From Streptomyces sp. V4I2 (lineage in GTDB: Bacteria > Actinomycetota > Actinomycetes > Streptomycetales > Streptomycetaceae), in the NCBI RefSeq assembly GCF_030817655.1, contig NZ_JAUSZM010000003.1:1860001-1924000 (forward strand): a DNA stretch of 64,000 nt, in the 5' to 3' direction. The position numbers and the translations under genes are program-made. Below, piece after piece: positions 25,743-34,086 of this stretch (position 1 is its first letter; each line of letters opens with the position of its first letter). The notes under the pieces were generated by a model. That model did not search any database. It was given only the letters and a program-made list of their open reading frames with translations, and was not told the DNA's origin.

Positions 25743-26198
25743 ATGCGCCGTCGTACCGGTGCCGCCGGCACGCTGATCGCGATCGCCGCGATAGTGCCGT
25801 TGGCCGACCTCGCTCACGCCCAGGATCTGGACTGCAGCAACTTCACCTACCAGGAGGAGGCGCAGGCCGTGTTCGACTCGGACCCGTTCGATCCGAACCG
25901 GCTCGACGAGGACCAGGGCCCCGACGACGGCATCGCCTGCGAGGCACTGCCCCGGCGCGGCGCCCCCGTCACCTCCTCGACCGCGGCTCCCGCCAGGACC
26001 ACCGCTCCCGCCATGACCGCTGCTCCCGTAGTCACCGCGACTCCGACGGCGGCCGTCACCCCGACGCAGGGTGTGCGTGGCGGGCTGGGCGGGGCGTCGG
26101 CCTCCGGGCCGAGCGGCTGGACCACCGGAGTCGGCCTGACCCTGGTCGCCGGCGGCGTCCTCGCGATCGGCTATGTGGTGAAACGACGTCGGTCCTGA
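25743..26198 (+). CDS. Excalibur calcium-binding domain surface protein
   Basis: 151 residues. It has a signal peptide ([25 protein letters not shown]), an Excalibur domain with a DxDxxGxxDGxxCE-type motif ([14 protein letters not shown], about 58-72), an Ala/Thr/Pro linker and a C-terminal membrane span followed by KRRRS. No LPxTG-type sorting motif precedes the span, so it is more likely a single-pass anchored protein than a sortase substrate. GGAGG lies before the ATG. Calcium binding is inferred from the motif. Confidence 0.83.
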   Translation: MRRRTGAAGTLIAIAAIVPLADLAHAQDLDCSNFTYQEEAQAVFDSDPFDPNRLDEDQGPDDGIACEALPRRGAPVTSSTAAPARTTAPAMTAAPVVTATPTAAVTPTQGVRGGLGGASASGPSGWTTGVGLTLVAGGVLAIGYVVKRRRS

Positions 26199-26226
26199 CG
26201 GGCGGCACCCCGCGGCGCCGACTCCC

Positions 26227-26643
26227 TCACCGCACCAGCAGGCCGAGGAGCCGGTCGGTCTCCGCGGCCGGGTCGGTGGTCAGTCCGGTGTGCACGGGCC
26301 CCGGCTGGACGACCGTCGAGCGAGGCGCGATCAGCCAGCGGAAGCGTCGTCCGGCGTCGTCGCGCGCGGCCTGACCCGCCGTTTCGTCGCCCGCGCAGAT
26401 CCGCTCGACGGCACGCAGGGCGGCCCGTACGCCGGCCGGGTCCGCGTCCGGGTCGAGGCTCAGCAGCTTCGCCTCGTCGAGGTGGGTGCGCACGCCGACG
26501 TAGGACTGGGCACGGCAGTACACCAGCACCCCGGCGTTGATGCACTCGCCGCGCTCGATGCGGGGTACGACGCGCAGCAGCGCGTACTCGAAGACGTCCC
26601 GCTCGTTGCGGTCGCTCCCCCTGATGATGTGGCGCTCGGTCAC
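26227..26643 (-). CDS. DUF3037 domain protein, partner of a HipA-like kinase
   Basis: 138 residues. The DUF3037 pattern is clear: FEYALLRVVPRIERGECINAGVLVYCR at the start, then a helical part with DPDADPAGVRAALRAVERICAGDE and a final RFRWLIAPRSTVVQPGPVHTGL. Function unknown. The GTG start overlaps the stop of the HipA-like gene (GTGA, 26640-26643), so translation is coupled and the two proteins probably act together. Confidence 0.85.
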   Translation of the reverse strand: MTERHIIRGSDRNERDVFEYALLRVVPRIERGECINAGVLVYCRAQSYVGVRTHLDEAKLLSLDPDADPAGVRAALRAVERICAGDETAGQAARDDAGRRFRWLIAPRSTVVQPGPVHTGLTTDPAAETDRLLGLLVR

Positions 26644-27404
26644 TTGCTTCCCTCGATGCCGTTGATGCGGTCGTGGACGACGGCGGCGCGCGCGACCAGT
26701 GGGCGCGCGTAGGCGCGGCGGAGGTCGTCCGGCGTGTCGAAACCGGGCTCGTCCGACAGCCACACGTCCGGGATCTCGGCGGTGACCTCGGCCAGGAGTT
26801 CCTCGGTGACCAGCGGCGCGAGCGCGGCGGCGGCCGCGGCGACCTCGGGCGCGAAGGGCGTGAGGACGTGGTCGGAGGCGTCGTACGGGCGGGCCGCCGA
26901 GGCCTCGGCGCCGGGCCAGTTGTGGTGCCAGATCATGGTCGCGCCGTGGTCGATGAGCCACAGCTCGCCCCGCCACATCAGGAGGTTGGGGTTGCGCCAG
27001 GAGCGGTCGACGTTGTTCACCAGCGCGTCGAACCAGACGATCCGCCCGGCCTCCGCGGGGCTCACCGTGAACGCGAGCGGGTCGAAGCCGAGCGCGCCGG
27101 AGAGGAAGTCCATGCCGAGGTTGGTGCCGCCGCTGGACCTGAGGAGCTCCTGCACCTCCTGGTCGGGTTCGCCGAGCCCCAGCACCGGGTCGAGGCCCAT
27201 GGTCACCAGGCGCGGCATCCGAAAACCGAGCCGCCGGGCGAGTTCCCCGCACACCACCTCGGCGACCAGTGTCTTGCGGCCCTGCCCGGCACCGGTGAAC
27301 TTCATGACGTACGTTCCGAGATCGTCGGCCTCGACGAGCCCCGGCAGCGAGCCGCCCTCACGCAGGGGCGTGATGTAGCGGGTCGCGATGACTTCCTTGA
27401 GCAT
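26640..27404 (-). CDS. HipA-like protein kinase
   Basis: 254 residues, a short stand-alone HipA-type kinase. The ATP-site Lys is in YVMKFTGAGQG (about 34). The catalytic loop is DALVNNVDRSWRNPNLL (about 125-141), and the metal-binding motif is LWLIDHGATM (about 147-156), so the active site looks complete. Canonical HipA is about 440 residues and has a HipB antitoxin with an HTH. Neither the N-terminal HipA extension nor a HipB gene is present here. It overlaps the DUF3037 gene by 4 bases. Target and whether it is toxic are unknown. Confidence 0.85.
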   Translation of the reverse strand: MLKEVIATRYITPLREGGSLPGLVEADDLGTYVMKFTGAGQGRKTLVAEVVCGELARRLGFRMPRLVTMGLDPVLGLGEPDQEVQELLRSSGGTNLGMDFLSGALGFDPLAFTVSPAEAGRIVWFDALVNNVDRSWRNPNLLMWRGELWLIDHGATMIWHHNWPGAEASAARPYDASDHVLTPFAPEVAAAAAALAPLVTEELLAEVTAEIPDVWLSDEPGFDTPDDLRRAYARPLVARAAVVHDRINGIEGSK

Positions 27405-27622
27405 CGCCCCAGGTTACCGACGTATGGACGGCCATCGGAGGCGGCCCGGACGGCGGTGCGCCGGCTCCGACAGGAAACCGACAGGCCGGACAGCGAACCG
27501 ATAGCGCCGCTTTACCCACGGCACAACGAGAGCAGGTCAAGATTTCGACATCGTCTGAACAGGCGATCTACGCCGACCGTACCTGTCGGCAGATCGCGCA
27601 GTCTTCCGAAGGGAATCGCACC

Positions 27623-28111
27623 ATGACCAGCGCATCGTTCAAGTCCACGTCGAGGCCGGGCCGTCGTACCGTCGTGGCGGCGGCCGGAGCAGCTGGGCTC
27701 GCCGTCGCGCTGACCGCGTGCGGCGGCTCGGACGACGACTCGTCGAGTTCGTCCGACCCCGCCGACTCGTCCGGCAGCAGCAGCCCCACCGGGGACGGTT
27801 CGGCCGGCGGCAACGCCGGGGGCGGCACGGCGCTCGCGTCGACCGCCGACATCCCCGAGGGCGGCGGGAAGGTCTTCGCCGACCAGAAGGTGGTGGTGGT
27901 GCAGCCGACGGCGGGCGAGTTCAAGGCGTTCTCGGCCACCTGCACCCACCAGGGCTGCGCGGTGAAGAGCGTCGCCGACGGCGTCATCAACTGCCCCTGT
28001 CACAACAGCAACTTCTCGATCACCGACGGCAGCGTGAAGAGCGGTCCGGCGAAGACGCCGCTGCCCGAGATGCAGATAACCGTGAGCGGGGATTCGATCA
28101 CCCTCGCGTGA
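27623..28111 (+). CDS. Rieske [2Fe-2S] lipoprotein
   Basis: 162 residues. A Tat signal (RPGRRTVVAAAGAAG) runs into a lipobox (ALTACG, Cys about 33), then a Ser/Asp/Gly linker and a Rieske domain. Cluster ligands are in CTHQGC (about 107-112) and CPCHNS (about 124-129), giving the two Cys and two His. It is probably a membrane-anchored extracytoplasmic electron carrier. No oxidase or cytochrome genes are nearby. Confidence 0.9.
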   Translation: MTSASFKSTSRPGRRTVVAAAGAAGLAVALTACGGSDDDSSSSSDPADSSGSSSPTGDGSAGGNAGGGTALASTADIPEGGGKVFADQKVVVVQPTAGEFKAFSATCTHQGCAVKSVADGVINCPCHNSNFSITDGSVKSGPAKTPLPEMQITVSGDSITLA

Positions 28112-28114
28112 CCG

Positions 28115-28765
28115 TCAGCGCCGGACCGTACGGCGCTGTCGGCTGACGCAGGCCAGCACCTCGTCCGTGGTCGCGACCGTGGCGACCAACGCGAGGGTGT
28201 GGCGGATCATCGCGGGGGTGTAGTCGGAGGGCACCCCCGCGATGGCGTCCGTCGGTACGACGACGGTGTAGCCGCGGTTCACGGCGTCGAAGACGGCGTT
28301 GGGGATCGCCACGTTGGCCGAGACCCCGGTCACGATCAGCGTGCGGCAGCCCAGGTTGCGCAGCAGTGCGTCGACCTCGGTGCCCTGGATGGGAGACAGT
28401 CCGTGCAGCCGTCGTACGACGAAGTCCTCCTCGGCGACCTCGATCGGCGCCGCCAGGCGCACCGCGGTGGTGCCGGACAGCTGCTGGACGGGCAGCCGTT
28501 CGGCGGCGCGGAAGAGGCGGGCGTTGCGGCTGGCGCCGCGTCCGTCGGGGCGGCGTTCGGCGATCGCGTGGATCACCTGGACACCGCCCTCGTGCGCGTC
28601 GGCGACCAGCCGGGCGACGTTGGCGAGGGCCCCCGACGAGCGTGCCTCCTTGGCGAGTTCGGGCAGGGCGCTGTCGGGTCCGACGACGCCCTGCTGGCAC
28701 TCGACGGTGAGCAGGACGGTGGTCGCGGGGTCGAGCAGCTCGCCAAAGCAGTCGTACGACGGCAT
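28115..28765 (-). CDS. Isochorismatase-like (cysteine hydrolase superfamily) protein lacking the usual catalytic residues
   Basis: 216 residues with the isochorismatase fold: LLTVECQQGVVG (about 17-28), then FVVRRLHGLSPIQGTEVDALLRNLG and TLIVTGVSANVAIPNAVFDAVNRGY. In active members these places hold Asp, Lys and Cys (vDxQ, K, and GvxTxxCV). Here they read Glu (VECQ), Arg (VVRRLHG) and Ala (SANVAI). All three triad positions are therefore changed. The rest of the fold is well kept, so it may be a binding or regulatory protein. It is convergent with the Rieske gene, 3 bases apart. Confidence 0.83.
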   Translation of the reverse strand: MPSYDCFGELLDPATTVLLTVECQQGVVGPDSALPELAKEARSSGALANVARLVADAHEGGVQVIHAIAERRPDGRGASRNARLFRAAERLPVQQLSGTTAVRLAAPIEVAEEDFVVRRLHGLSPIQGTEVDALLRNLGCRTLIVTGVSANVAIPNAVFDAVNRGYTVVVPTDAIAGVPSDYTPAMIRHTLALVATVATTDEVLACVSRQRRTVRR

Positions 28766-28902
28766 GGTTTCCTCTTGTCGCCGACGGTGTGGGGCGGGTG
28801 AGACTAGCCACCATTGCGCGAGGGCGGAAGACGCCTCATGCTTTTTCTGACGTGATGTCAGAGGATCTCCTCTGGCACGACGTGGGAGAAAGAGGGGGCC
28901 GC

Positions 28903-29370
28903 ATGACCGTCACTCAGCGCCGGGGCCGGAAGATCATGATGACACCCGGTGAGCTGGACGAGTTCCTCACCAGCCAGCGCACCTGCCGGGTCGCCACCGT
29001 GTCCGCCGCCGGCGCCCCGCACGTGAGCACGCTCTGGTTCGCCTGGGACGGCACGTCGATGTGGCTGTACTCGGTGGTGCGCAGCAAGCGGTGGACCGAT
29101 CTGCGGCGCGATCCACGGGTCGCGATCGTGGTGGACACGGGCGAGGAGTACGACGAACTGCGCGGTGTCGAGCTGTCGGGCGCCGTGGAGTTCGTGGGCG
29201 AGGCTCCCCGCACCGGCGAGCTGTGCGCGGAACTCGACCTGCCGGAAACGCTGTTCGCGCGCAAGAACTTCCGCCTGGACGAGATGCCGCACGACGGCCG
29301 GCACGCGTGGATACGGCTGACCCCGGAGAAGATCGTCTCCTGGGACTTCCGCAAGCTGGGTTCGCTGTAG
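28903..29370 (+). CDS. Pyridoxamine 5'-phosphate oxidase-like split-barrel protein
   Basis: 155 residues of the FMN/F420-binding split-barrel superfamily. The first strands are RTCRVATVSAAGAPHVSTLWFAWDGTSMWLYSVVRSKRWTDLRRDPRVAIVVDTG, then a VELSGAVEFVGE strand and a terminal KIVSWDFRKLG. Either flavin or F420 is possible. The ATG at 28903 follows GAGGGGG. The end of the gene carries a 21-bp tandem duplication that includes the stop codon, shared with the convergent LysR gene. Confidence 0.82.
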   Translation: MTVTQRRGRKIMMTPGELDEFLTSQRTCRVATVSAAGAPHVSTLWFAWDGTSMWLYSVVRSKRWTDLRRDPRVAIVVDTGEEYDELRGVELSGAVEFVGEAPRTGELCAELDLPETLFARKNFRLDEMPHDGRHAWIRLTPEKIVSWDFRKLGSL

Positions 29371-29402
29371 CTCAACCCAAGTTCGCTGTAACTCAACCCA
29401 GC
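29361..29402. repeat. 21-bp tandem duplication across two convergent stop codons
   Basis: TTCGCTGTAGCTCAACCCA (from 29361) is repeated from 29382 with one change (TAG to TAA). The first copy holds the stop of the rightward gene, the second holds the stop of the leftward LysR gene. Confidence 0.8.
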
Positions 29403-30295
29403 TTCTCGGCCGCCGACTTGAGTGCCCGCACCGCCGCCCGGATCGACGGGCGGCGGTCGGCGTCCGCGCGCCAGACGACGTACACATGCCGGCGCACCCG
29501 CTGCTTCAGCGGGATGGTGACGACCTCGGCGGGCATCGGCTCCCGCCCCAGCACGGGGGCGATGCACACCCCCAATCCCGCGGCGACCAACCCGAGTTGG
29601 GTGTGCGTCTCGGCGGCGCGGTGGCCGACGATCGGCTCGATGCCCTTGGAGCGCAGCGTGAACATCAGCCACTCGTGGCAGAACTCGCCCTCGCCCCAGG
29701 TGATCCACTCGTCCTCGGCGAACTCGGCGAGGTCCACCTCGGCGCGGTCCGCGAGCCGGTGGCCGGCCGGCATCGCCACGTCGGCGGGGTCGTCCAGGAT
29801 CGGCGCCTTGACCAGGCCGTCGGGCAGCGGCATGGGCTTGTTGTACCAGTCGAGGACGACGGCGAGGTCGAGGTCGCCGCGGATCACCCCGGCGATGCCG
29901 CTCTCGGGTTCCAGTTCGCAGGAGCGGATCCGCAGGGCCGGGTGCTGTGCGCGCAGGGCGGCGAGCGCGGCGGGGAACAGGCCGCGCGCGGCCGTCGGGA
30001 ACGCCGACAGTCTGAGCTCGCCGACGACCTGGCCGCGCTGGGCCTCCAGGTCGGACTGGGCGAGTTCGACCTGCGACAGGATGCGCGCCGCGTGCTCGGC
30101 GAGCAGCCGGCCCGCGTCCGTGAGCCGCACCCCCCGCCCGTTCTTGGCGAGGAGCTGCTGGCCGACCTCCCGCTCCAGCTTGGACATCTGCTGTGAGACG
30201 GCCGAGGTCGTGATGTGCAGCCCCTCGGCGGCGCCGCTGACCGAGCCGTGCCGGGCGAGGGCGTCGAGGGTGCGCAGGCGCTCCAGGTTCAACAT
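29393..30295 (-). CDS. LysR family transcriptional regulator
   Basis: 300 residues. The winged helix-turn-helix is at 1-60 (LERLRTLDALARHGSVSGAAEGLHITTSAVSQQMSKLEREVG). The effector domain runs from about 90 to the end (GELRLSAFPTAARGLFPAALAALRAQHPALRIR). The gene is divergent from an EamA-type exporter with 74 bases between starts, the classic LysR arrangement, so the exporter is the expected target. CTACGAGGT occurs twice in that interval. Confidence 0.92.
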   Translation of the reverse strand: MLNLERLRTLDALARHGSVSGAAEGLHITTSAVSQQMSKLEREVGQQLLAKNGRGVRLTDAGRLLAEHAARILSQVELAQSDLEAQRGQVVGELRLSAFPTAARGLFPAALAALRAQHPALRIRSCELEPESGIAGVIRGDLDLAVVLDWYNKPMPLPDGLVKAPILDDPADVAMPAGHRLADRAEVDLAEFAEDEWITWGEGEFCHEWLMFTLRSKGIEPIVGHRAAETHTQLGLVAAGLGVCIAPVLGREPMPAEVVTIPLKQRVRRHVYVVWRADADRRPSIRAAVRALKSAAEKLG

Positions 30296-30305
30296 GTAAG
30301 CAATA

Positions 30306-30347
30306 CTACGAGGTACCGGGCGGGAAATCTCGATTGTGCTACGAGGT
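30306..30347. promoter_or_regulatory. Direct repeats between LysR and EamA genes
   Basis: CTACGAGGT occurs at 30306-30314 and 30339-30347, 33 bp apart (about three helical turns), in the 74-bp divergent intergenic region. These are likely LysR contact sites. Confidence 0.45.
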
Positions 30348-30369
30348 TGTGGGCGCCATCGTGGTCCCC

Positions 30370-31306
30370 ATGAGCACCGTCACCGCCACCCGCACCGCGG
30401 CCAAGACCGCGTCCCGGCCCCGCCCCGCCCTCGACTGGCGTCTGCGCTTCGGCGCCCTCTCACTGATCTGGGGCTTCAGCTTCCTGCTCATCAAGGTGGG
30501 CACCGAGGGCTACGCCCCCTTCCAGGTCACGCTCGGCCGCCTGGTCTTCGGCACGGCGGTGCTCGCCGCCGCGATGGCCGTGCGGCGGGAGCGGCTCCCG
30601 CGCGGCGCGCGCGCCTGGGCGCATCTGACGGTCGCCGCGTTCTTCCTGAACGCGCTGCCGTTCTCGCTCTTCGCCTACGCCGAGCTGACGATCCCCTCCA
30701 CGCTCGCGGGCATCTGCAACGCGACCTCGCCGCTGTGGGGCATGGCGCTGTCCCTGGTCGCCCTGTCCGAGGACCGGCCGACCCGGGTCAGGGTCGCGGG
30801 TCTCGGTCTCGGCTTCCTCGGCGTCCTGACGGTCCTCGGAGCCTGGCAGGGCTTCCACGGCCTGGACGCCTCGGGCACGGCGATGGCCCTGCTGGCCTCG
30901 CTCAGCTACCCGATCGGCTGGATCTACGTCCGTCGCACCCTGGCCGGCTCCAGCCACTCGAACCTGTCGCTGACCGGGGCCCAGTTGCTGCTGGCCACGC
31001 TTCCAACTGGCGGTCGTCACCCCGCTGTTCACCAGCCTTCCGACACACTTCGCGATCACTCCGCTGCTGGCGATCGCGGCTCTTGGAGCCCTCGGCACGG
31101 GCCTCGCGGTCCTCCTCCAGTACGGCCTGGTCGCCGAGGTCGGCCCGACGACGGCCCAGATGGTCACCTACTTCATCCCGGTCATCGCCACCGCCGCCGG
31201 CGTCGCGATCCTCGGCGAGTCGCTGAACTGGTCGACACCGGTCGGGGCGGCGATCGTGCTGGCGGGGGCGGCGCTGACGCAGGTCAGGCCCAGGCCGAAG
31301 CTCTAG
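30370..31306 (+). pseudogene. EamA/DMT family exporter, frameshifted
   Basis: A ten-helix drug/metabolite exporter of about 311 residues once the frame is repaired. The first frame encodes RLRFGALSLIWGFSFLLIKVGTEGYAPFQVTLGR to the sixth or seventh helix and LLLATL. The second frame resumes with QLAVVTPLFTSLPTHFAITPLLAIAALGALGTGLAVLLQYG and ends VRPRPKL at 31306. The frames part at 31001-31002 where an extra base lies in CTTCCAACTG (CTCCAACTG expected). The product as read would lose the last four helices. Divergent from its likely LysR regulator. Sequencing error is not excluded. Confidence 0.85.
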
Positions 31307-31385
31307 ACGGAGGCCTGGCCAGAGCCGGAGCCCTGGACGTAACTCCGGACCGGAGCCCGAAGCTCTAGACGTAACTCCGGACCGG
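31296..31385. repeat. Interleaved duplications at the convergent ends of EamA and MocR genes
   Basis: CGAAGCTCTAGACG occurs at 31296-31309 and again at 31358-31371 (62 bp apart). GACGTAACTCCGGACCGG occurs at 31336-31353 and 31368-31385 (32 bp apart). The copies include the EamA stop (TAG, 31304) and the MocR stop (31365-31367). Confidence 0.75.
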
Positions 31386-32696
31386 CGCCGAACCGAGGGC
31401 GGCGGCGACCGCGTCCGCCAGCGGTCCGGTCTCGTCGGCGTCGAGTGTCGAGACGCTGATCCGGATGCCGGGCGGTGCGCTCATCCGGAAGCGGGCGCCG
31501 GGGGCGACGGCCCAGCCGGAGTGCAGCAGCCGGGCGACGGCTCCGGTCTCGTCGGGCACGGGGATCCACACGTTCAGGCCGGACCGTCCGTGGGCTTCGA
31601 TGCCGCGTGCCGCGAGCGCCTCGATCAGCTGGTCCCGGCGCGCCCGGTAGGCCGCCGCCACGGCCGGGGTGTCCAGCGCGCCGTCGGCCCACAGCCGCAC
31701 CACGGCCCTCTGGGTGATCCGGCTGACCCAGCCGGGCCCGAGCCGCTGCCGTCCGCGCACCCGGTCGACGGTGACGGCGTCCCCGGTGAGCACGCCGAGC
31801 CTCAGGTCGGGGCCGTACGCCTTGGCGACCGAGCGTACGAAGGCCCAGTTGCGGGTGACGCCCGCCAGGGGATGCAGGGGCAGGTCGACGATTCCGTGGC
31901 CGTGGTCGTCCTCGATCAGCAGGGTCTCCGGGTGCGCCCGGAGCACGGACCGCAGGGCACGCGCGCGCGTGGCGCTCACCACGGCACCGGTCGGGTTCTG
32001 CGCCCGGTCGGTGACGATCAGGGCGCGGGCCCCGCCCGCCAGGGCACCGCGCACCTGGTCCGGGAGCGGCCCCTCGTCGTCGACGCCCACGGGGGCGGTG
32101 CGCAGCCCGAGCGCCGGTACGAGGTCGAGGAGACTGCCCCACCCCGGGTCCTCCACGGCGACCGTGTCCCCCGGTTTGAGGTGGACGGCGAGGACCCGCT
32201 CGATGGCGTCCAGCGAGCCGGACACCACGGCGAGCGGCCCGTCCGGCACCCCGTCGGCGTCCAGCTCGGCGCGCGCGATCCGCGCCAACTCCGGCTCGAC
32301 GGGGGCCTCTCCGTACATGACCGGCTGCCGGTCGCTCTGCTCGGCGGCCGCCGCGAACGCCTGCGCCAGGGAGGGCAGCAGCGCGGGGTCCGGGTTGCCG
32401 TTCGACACGTCCCGCACCCCCTCCGGCACATCCACCCGGATGTGCTCGCGCCCGGTGGTGGCCGGCTTGGGCCGCACCCGGCTGCCCCGGCGCCCGGCGG
32501 TCTCGATGACCCCGCGCTCGCGCAGGGTGCGGTAGGCGGCCGCGACCGTGTTGGGATTCACGCCCAGTTCGAGGGCCAACTCCCGCATGGGAGGCAGCAG
32601 TTGGCCGGGCATCAGCTCGCCGGTGCCCACCGCCTGCTCGATGCTCGCCGAAATCTCCGCTGCACGCCGACCTTCGATACGATAATCTCCTAGCAC
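31365..32696 (-). CDS. MocR-type regulator (GntR HTH fused to class I aminotransferase)
   Basis: 443 residues. An N-terminal GntR winged helix (about 10-75: AAEISASIEQAVGTGELMPGQLLPPMRELALELGVNPNTVAAAYRTLRERGVI) is joined to a fold-type I aminotransferase. The PLP Lys is in VRSVAKAYGPDLRLG (about 291), with NPTG (RAQNPTG) and GSLDAIERV upstream. MocR proteins use PLP as effector and usually control B6 metabolism or neighbouring genes. It starts with GTG, 35 bases from the start of a divergent split-barrel gene (32732), its likely target. Confidence 0.92.
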   Translation of the reverse strand: MLGDYRIEGRRAAEISASIEQAVGTGELMPGQLLPPMRELALELGVNPNTVAAAYRTLRERGVIETAGRRGSRVRPKPATTGREHIRVDVPEGVRDVSNGNPDPALLPSLAQAFAAAAEQSDRQPVMYGEAPVEPELARIARAELDADGVPDGPLAVVSGSLDAIERVLAVHLKPGDTVAVEDPGWGSLLDLVPALGLRTAPVGVDDEGPLPDQVRGALAGGARALIVTDRAQNPTGAVVSATRARALRSVLRAHPETLLIEDDHGHGIVDLPLHPLAGVTRNWAFVRSVAKAYGPDLRLGVLTGDAVTVDRVRGRQRLGPGWVSRITQRAVVRLWADGALDTPAVAAAYRARRDQLIEALAARGIEAHGRSGLNVWIPVPDETGAVARLLHSGWAVAPGARFRMSAPPGIRISVSTLDADETGPLADAVAAALGSAPVRSYV

Positions 32697-32707
32697 AAAG
32701 CCAAGTA

Positions 32708-32721
32708 TGCACTAGTACAAT
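32708..32721. promoter_or_regulatory. Palindrome overlapping the divergent MocR / oxidase promoters
   Basis: TGCACTAGTACA (32708-32719) is palindromic at 10 of 12 positions. It overlaps TACAAT (32716-32721), a good -10 box whose spacing puts transcription at or next to the ATG at 32732. Both divergent genes must be controlled from this small interval. Confidence 0.5.
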
Positions 32722-32731
32722 GGAGAGCGCA

Positions 32732-33415
32732 ATGCAGGGGACCCAGCAGACGACGAAGCAACCCGCCGCCTACGCCCCGACCGACCGCACCGTCCCCACC
32801 CGCGCCGCGCACAAGGCCTCGTACGACAAGGAGCTGGTGCACGCGATACTCGACGAGGCCTACGTCTGCCACCTGGGTTTCGTCCGGGACGGCACTCCGG
32901 TCGTACTGCCCACGCTGTACGGCCGGGTCGGCGAGCGGCTCTACGTCCACGGCTCGACGGGGTCGCGCCCGCTGCGGATGACCGGACAGGCCGACCCCGG
33001 CCTCCCGGTGTGCCTGACGGTCACGCACGTCGACGCGCTGATCCTGGCGCGCTCGGCCTTCCATCACTCGATCAACTACCGGTCGGTCGTCGTGCACGGC
33101 ATCGCCCATGACGTGACGGACCCCGAGGAGAAGCGGCTGGCCCTGGACGCGCTGGTCGACCACGTCGTACCGGGCCGGTCCCGCGACTCGCGGCCGGCCA
33201 ACAAGAAGGAGTTCGCCGCCACCGCCGTGATCCGCCTCGACCTCGACGAGGTCTCGGCCAAGCTCCGCACCGGCGGTGTCAACGACGAGCCCGAGGACCT
33301 CGCCCTCCCGCACTGGGCCGGCGTCGTCCCGCTGCGCAAGGGCTACGAAACCCCCGTCGGCGACGCCGACCTGGCCCCCGGCACCGAGGTCCCCGGCTAC
33401 CTCAAGGCCCTGTGA
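32732..33415 (+). CDS. Pyridoxamine 5'-phosphate oxidase family protein
   Basis: 227 residues, FMN-binding split barrel of the NimA/PPOX type: ILDEAYVCHLGFVRDGTPVVLPTLYGRVGERLYVHGSTGSRPLR, then the cofactor-facing YRSVVVHGIAHDV. It is divergent from the PLP-sensing MocR regulator, which suggests a role in B6 vitamer metabolism or FMN-dependent reduction. Its stop overlaps the start of the next gene (TGATG), so the two are co-translated. I chose the ATG at 32732 because of the -10 box; the ATG at 32720 lies inside that box. Confidence 0.87.
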   Translation: MQGTQQTTKQPAAYAPTDRTVPTRAAHKASYDKELVHAILDEAYVCHLGFVRDGTPVVLPTLYGRVGERLYVHGSTGSRPLRMTGQADPGLPVCLTVTHVDALILARSAFHHSINYRSVVVHGIAHDVTDPEEKRLALDALVDHVVPGRSRDSRPANKKEFAATAVIRLDLDEVSAKLRTGGVNDEPEDLALPHWAGVVPLRKGYETPVGDADLAPGTEVPGYLKAL

Positions 33416-34047
33416 TGCTGATCCATCCCTGGGACGCGCCCCGCGACGACGCCGAATGGCAACGCTGGCTGGCCGTCCACGACTTCGGGCAGCTCGCCGT
33501 CAACGGCCTTCCGGGCGAGCCGCCGTATGTCCAGCCCCTGCACTTCGTCTACGACGCCGAGCGCGGCGAGGCGCTCACGCACCTGGCTCGCCCGAACCCC
33601 CTGTGGGACGCGCTGGAGGCGAACCCGGAGGTTCTGCTGAGCGTGGTCGACGACTACGTGTACGTCCCCGGCCCCTGGCAGGCGCCTCCGGACACCCCGT
33701 CCGAGCACGGCACGCCCACCAGCCTGTACGCGGCGGTCCAACTCCGCTGCACGGCCCACGTCGTGGACGATCCGGCCGCGAAGGCCGCCCTCCTCAACCG
33801 GCAGGTCGGCCACTTCCAGCCGGAGGGCGGCTCCGCACGCGCGGCGGTGGGCGAGGCGCCGTACGGCCGGATGCTGTCCGGGATCCGCGGGCTGCGGCTC
33901 GAGGTGGTCGCCGTACGGGCGAAGTTCAAGTACGCGGGGCACCGGCCCGCGGAGGTCCAGGACAGGATCGCGGCCGGCCTCGCGAACCGGAGCGGTCCGC
34001 GGGACGCGGCGGCGCGCGGGCACCTGCTGGACAGGCGCGGAACGTGA
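33415..34047 (+). CDS. PaiB-type FMN-binding protein
   Basis: 210 residues, FMN-binding negative transcriptional regulator (PaiB) family. Conserved features: HDFGQLAVNGLPGEPPYVQPLHFVYDAERGEALTHLARPNPLWDAL, VVDDYVYVPGPW, and the C-terminal GIRGLRLEVVAVRAKFKYAGHR. Bacillus PaiB affects sporulation genes; others act as small flavoproteins. It overlaps the preceding gene by one base in a two-gene operon under MocR. It may be a second FMN barrel acting on the same compounds. Confidence 0.86.
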   Translation: MLIHPWDAPRDDAEWQRWLAVHDFGQLAVNGLPGEPPYVQPLHFVYDAERGEALTHLARPNPLWDALEANPEVLLSVVDDYVYVPGPWQAPPDTPSEHGTPTSLYAAVQLRCTAHVVDDPAAKAALLNRQVGHFQPEGGSARAAVGEAPYGRMLSGIRGLRLEVVAVRAKFKYAGHRPAEVQDRIAAGLANRSGPRDAAARGHLLDRRGT

Positions 34048-34052
34048 GCTTC

Positions 34053-34082
34053 GAGGGGCCCCTCCTCCGGGAAGGGCCCCTC
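34053..34082. terminator. Hairpin between convergent genes
   Basis: GAGGGGCCC (34053-34061) and GGGCCCCTC (34074-34082) form a perfect 9-bp stem with a 12-base loop between the PaiB stop and the convergent EamA stop. Confidence 0.7.
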
Positions 34083-34086
34083 GTCG

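Noticed and set aside
25743..26198. Sortase substrate
   Set aside because: There is a C-terminal span and basic tail but no LPxTG or LAxTG motif.
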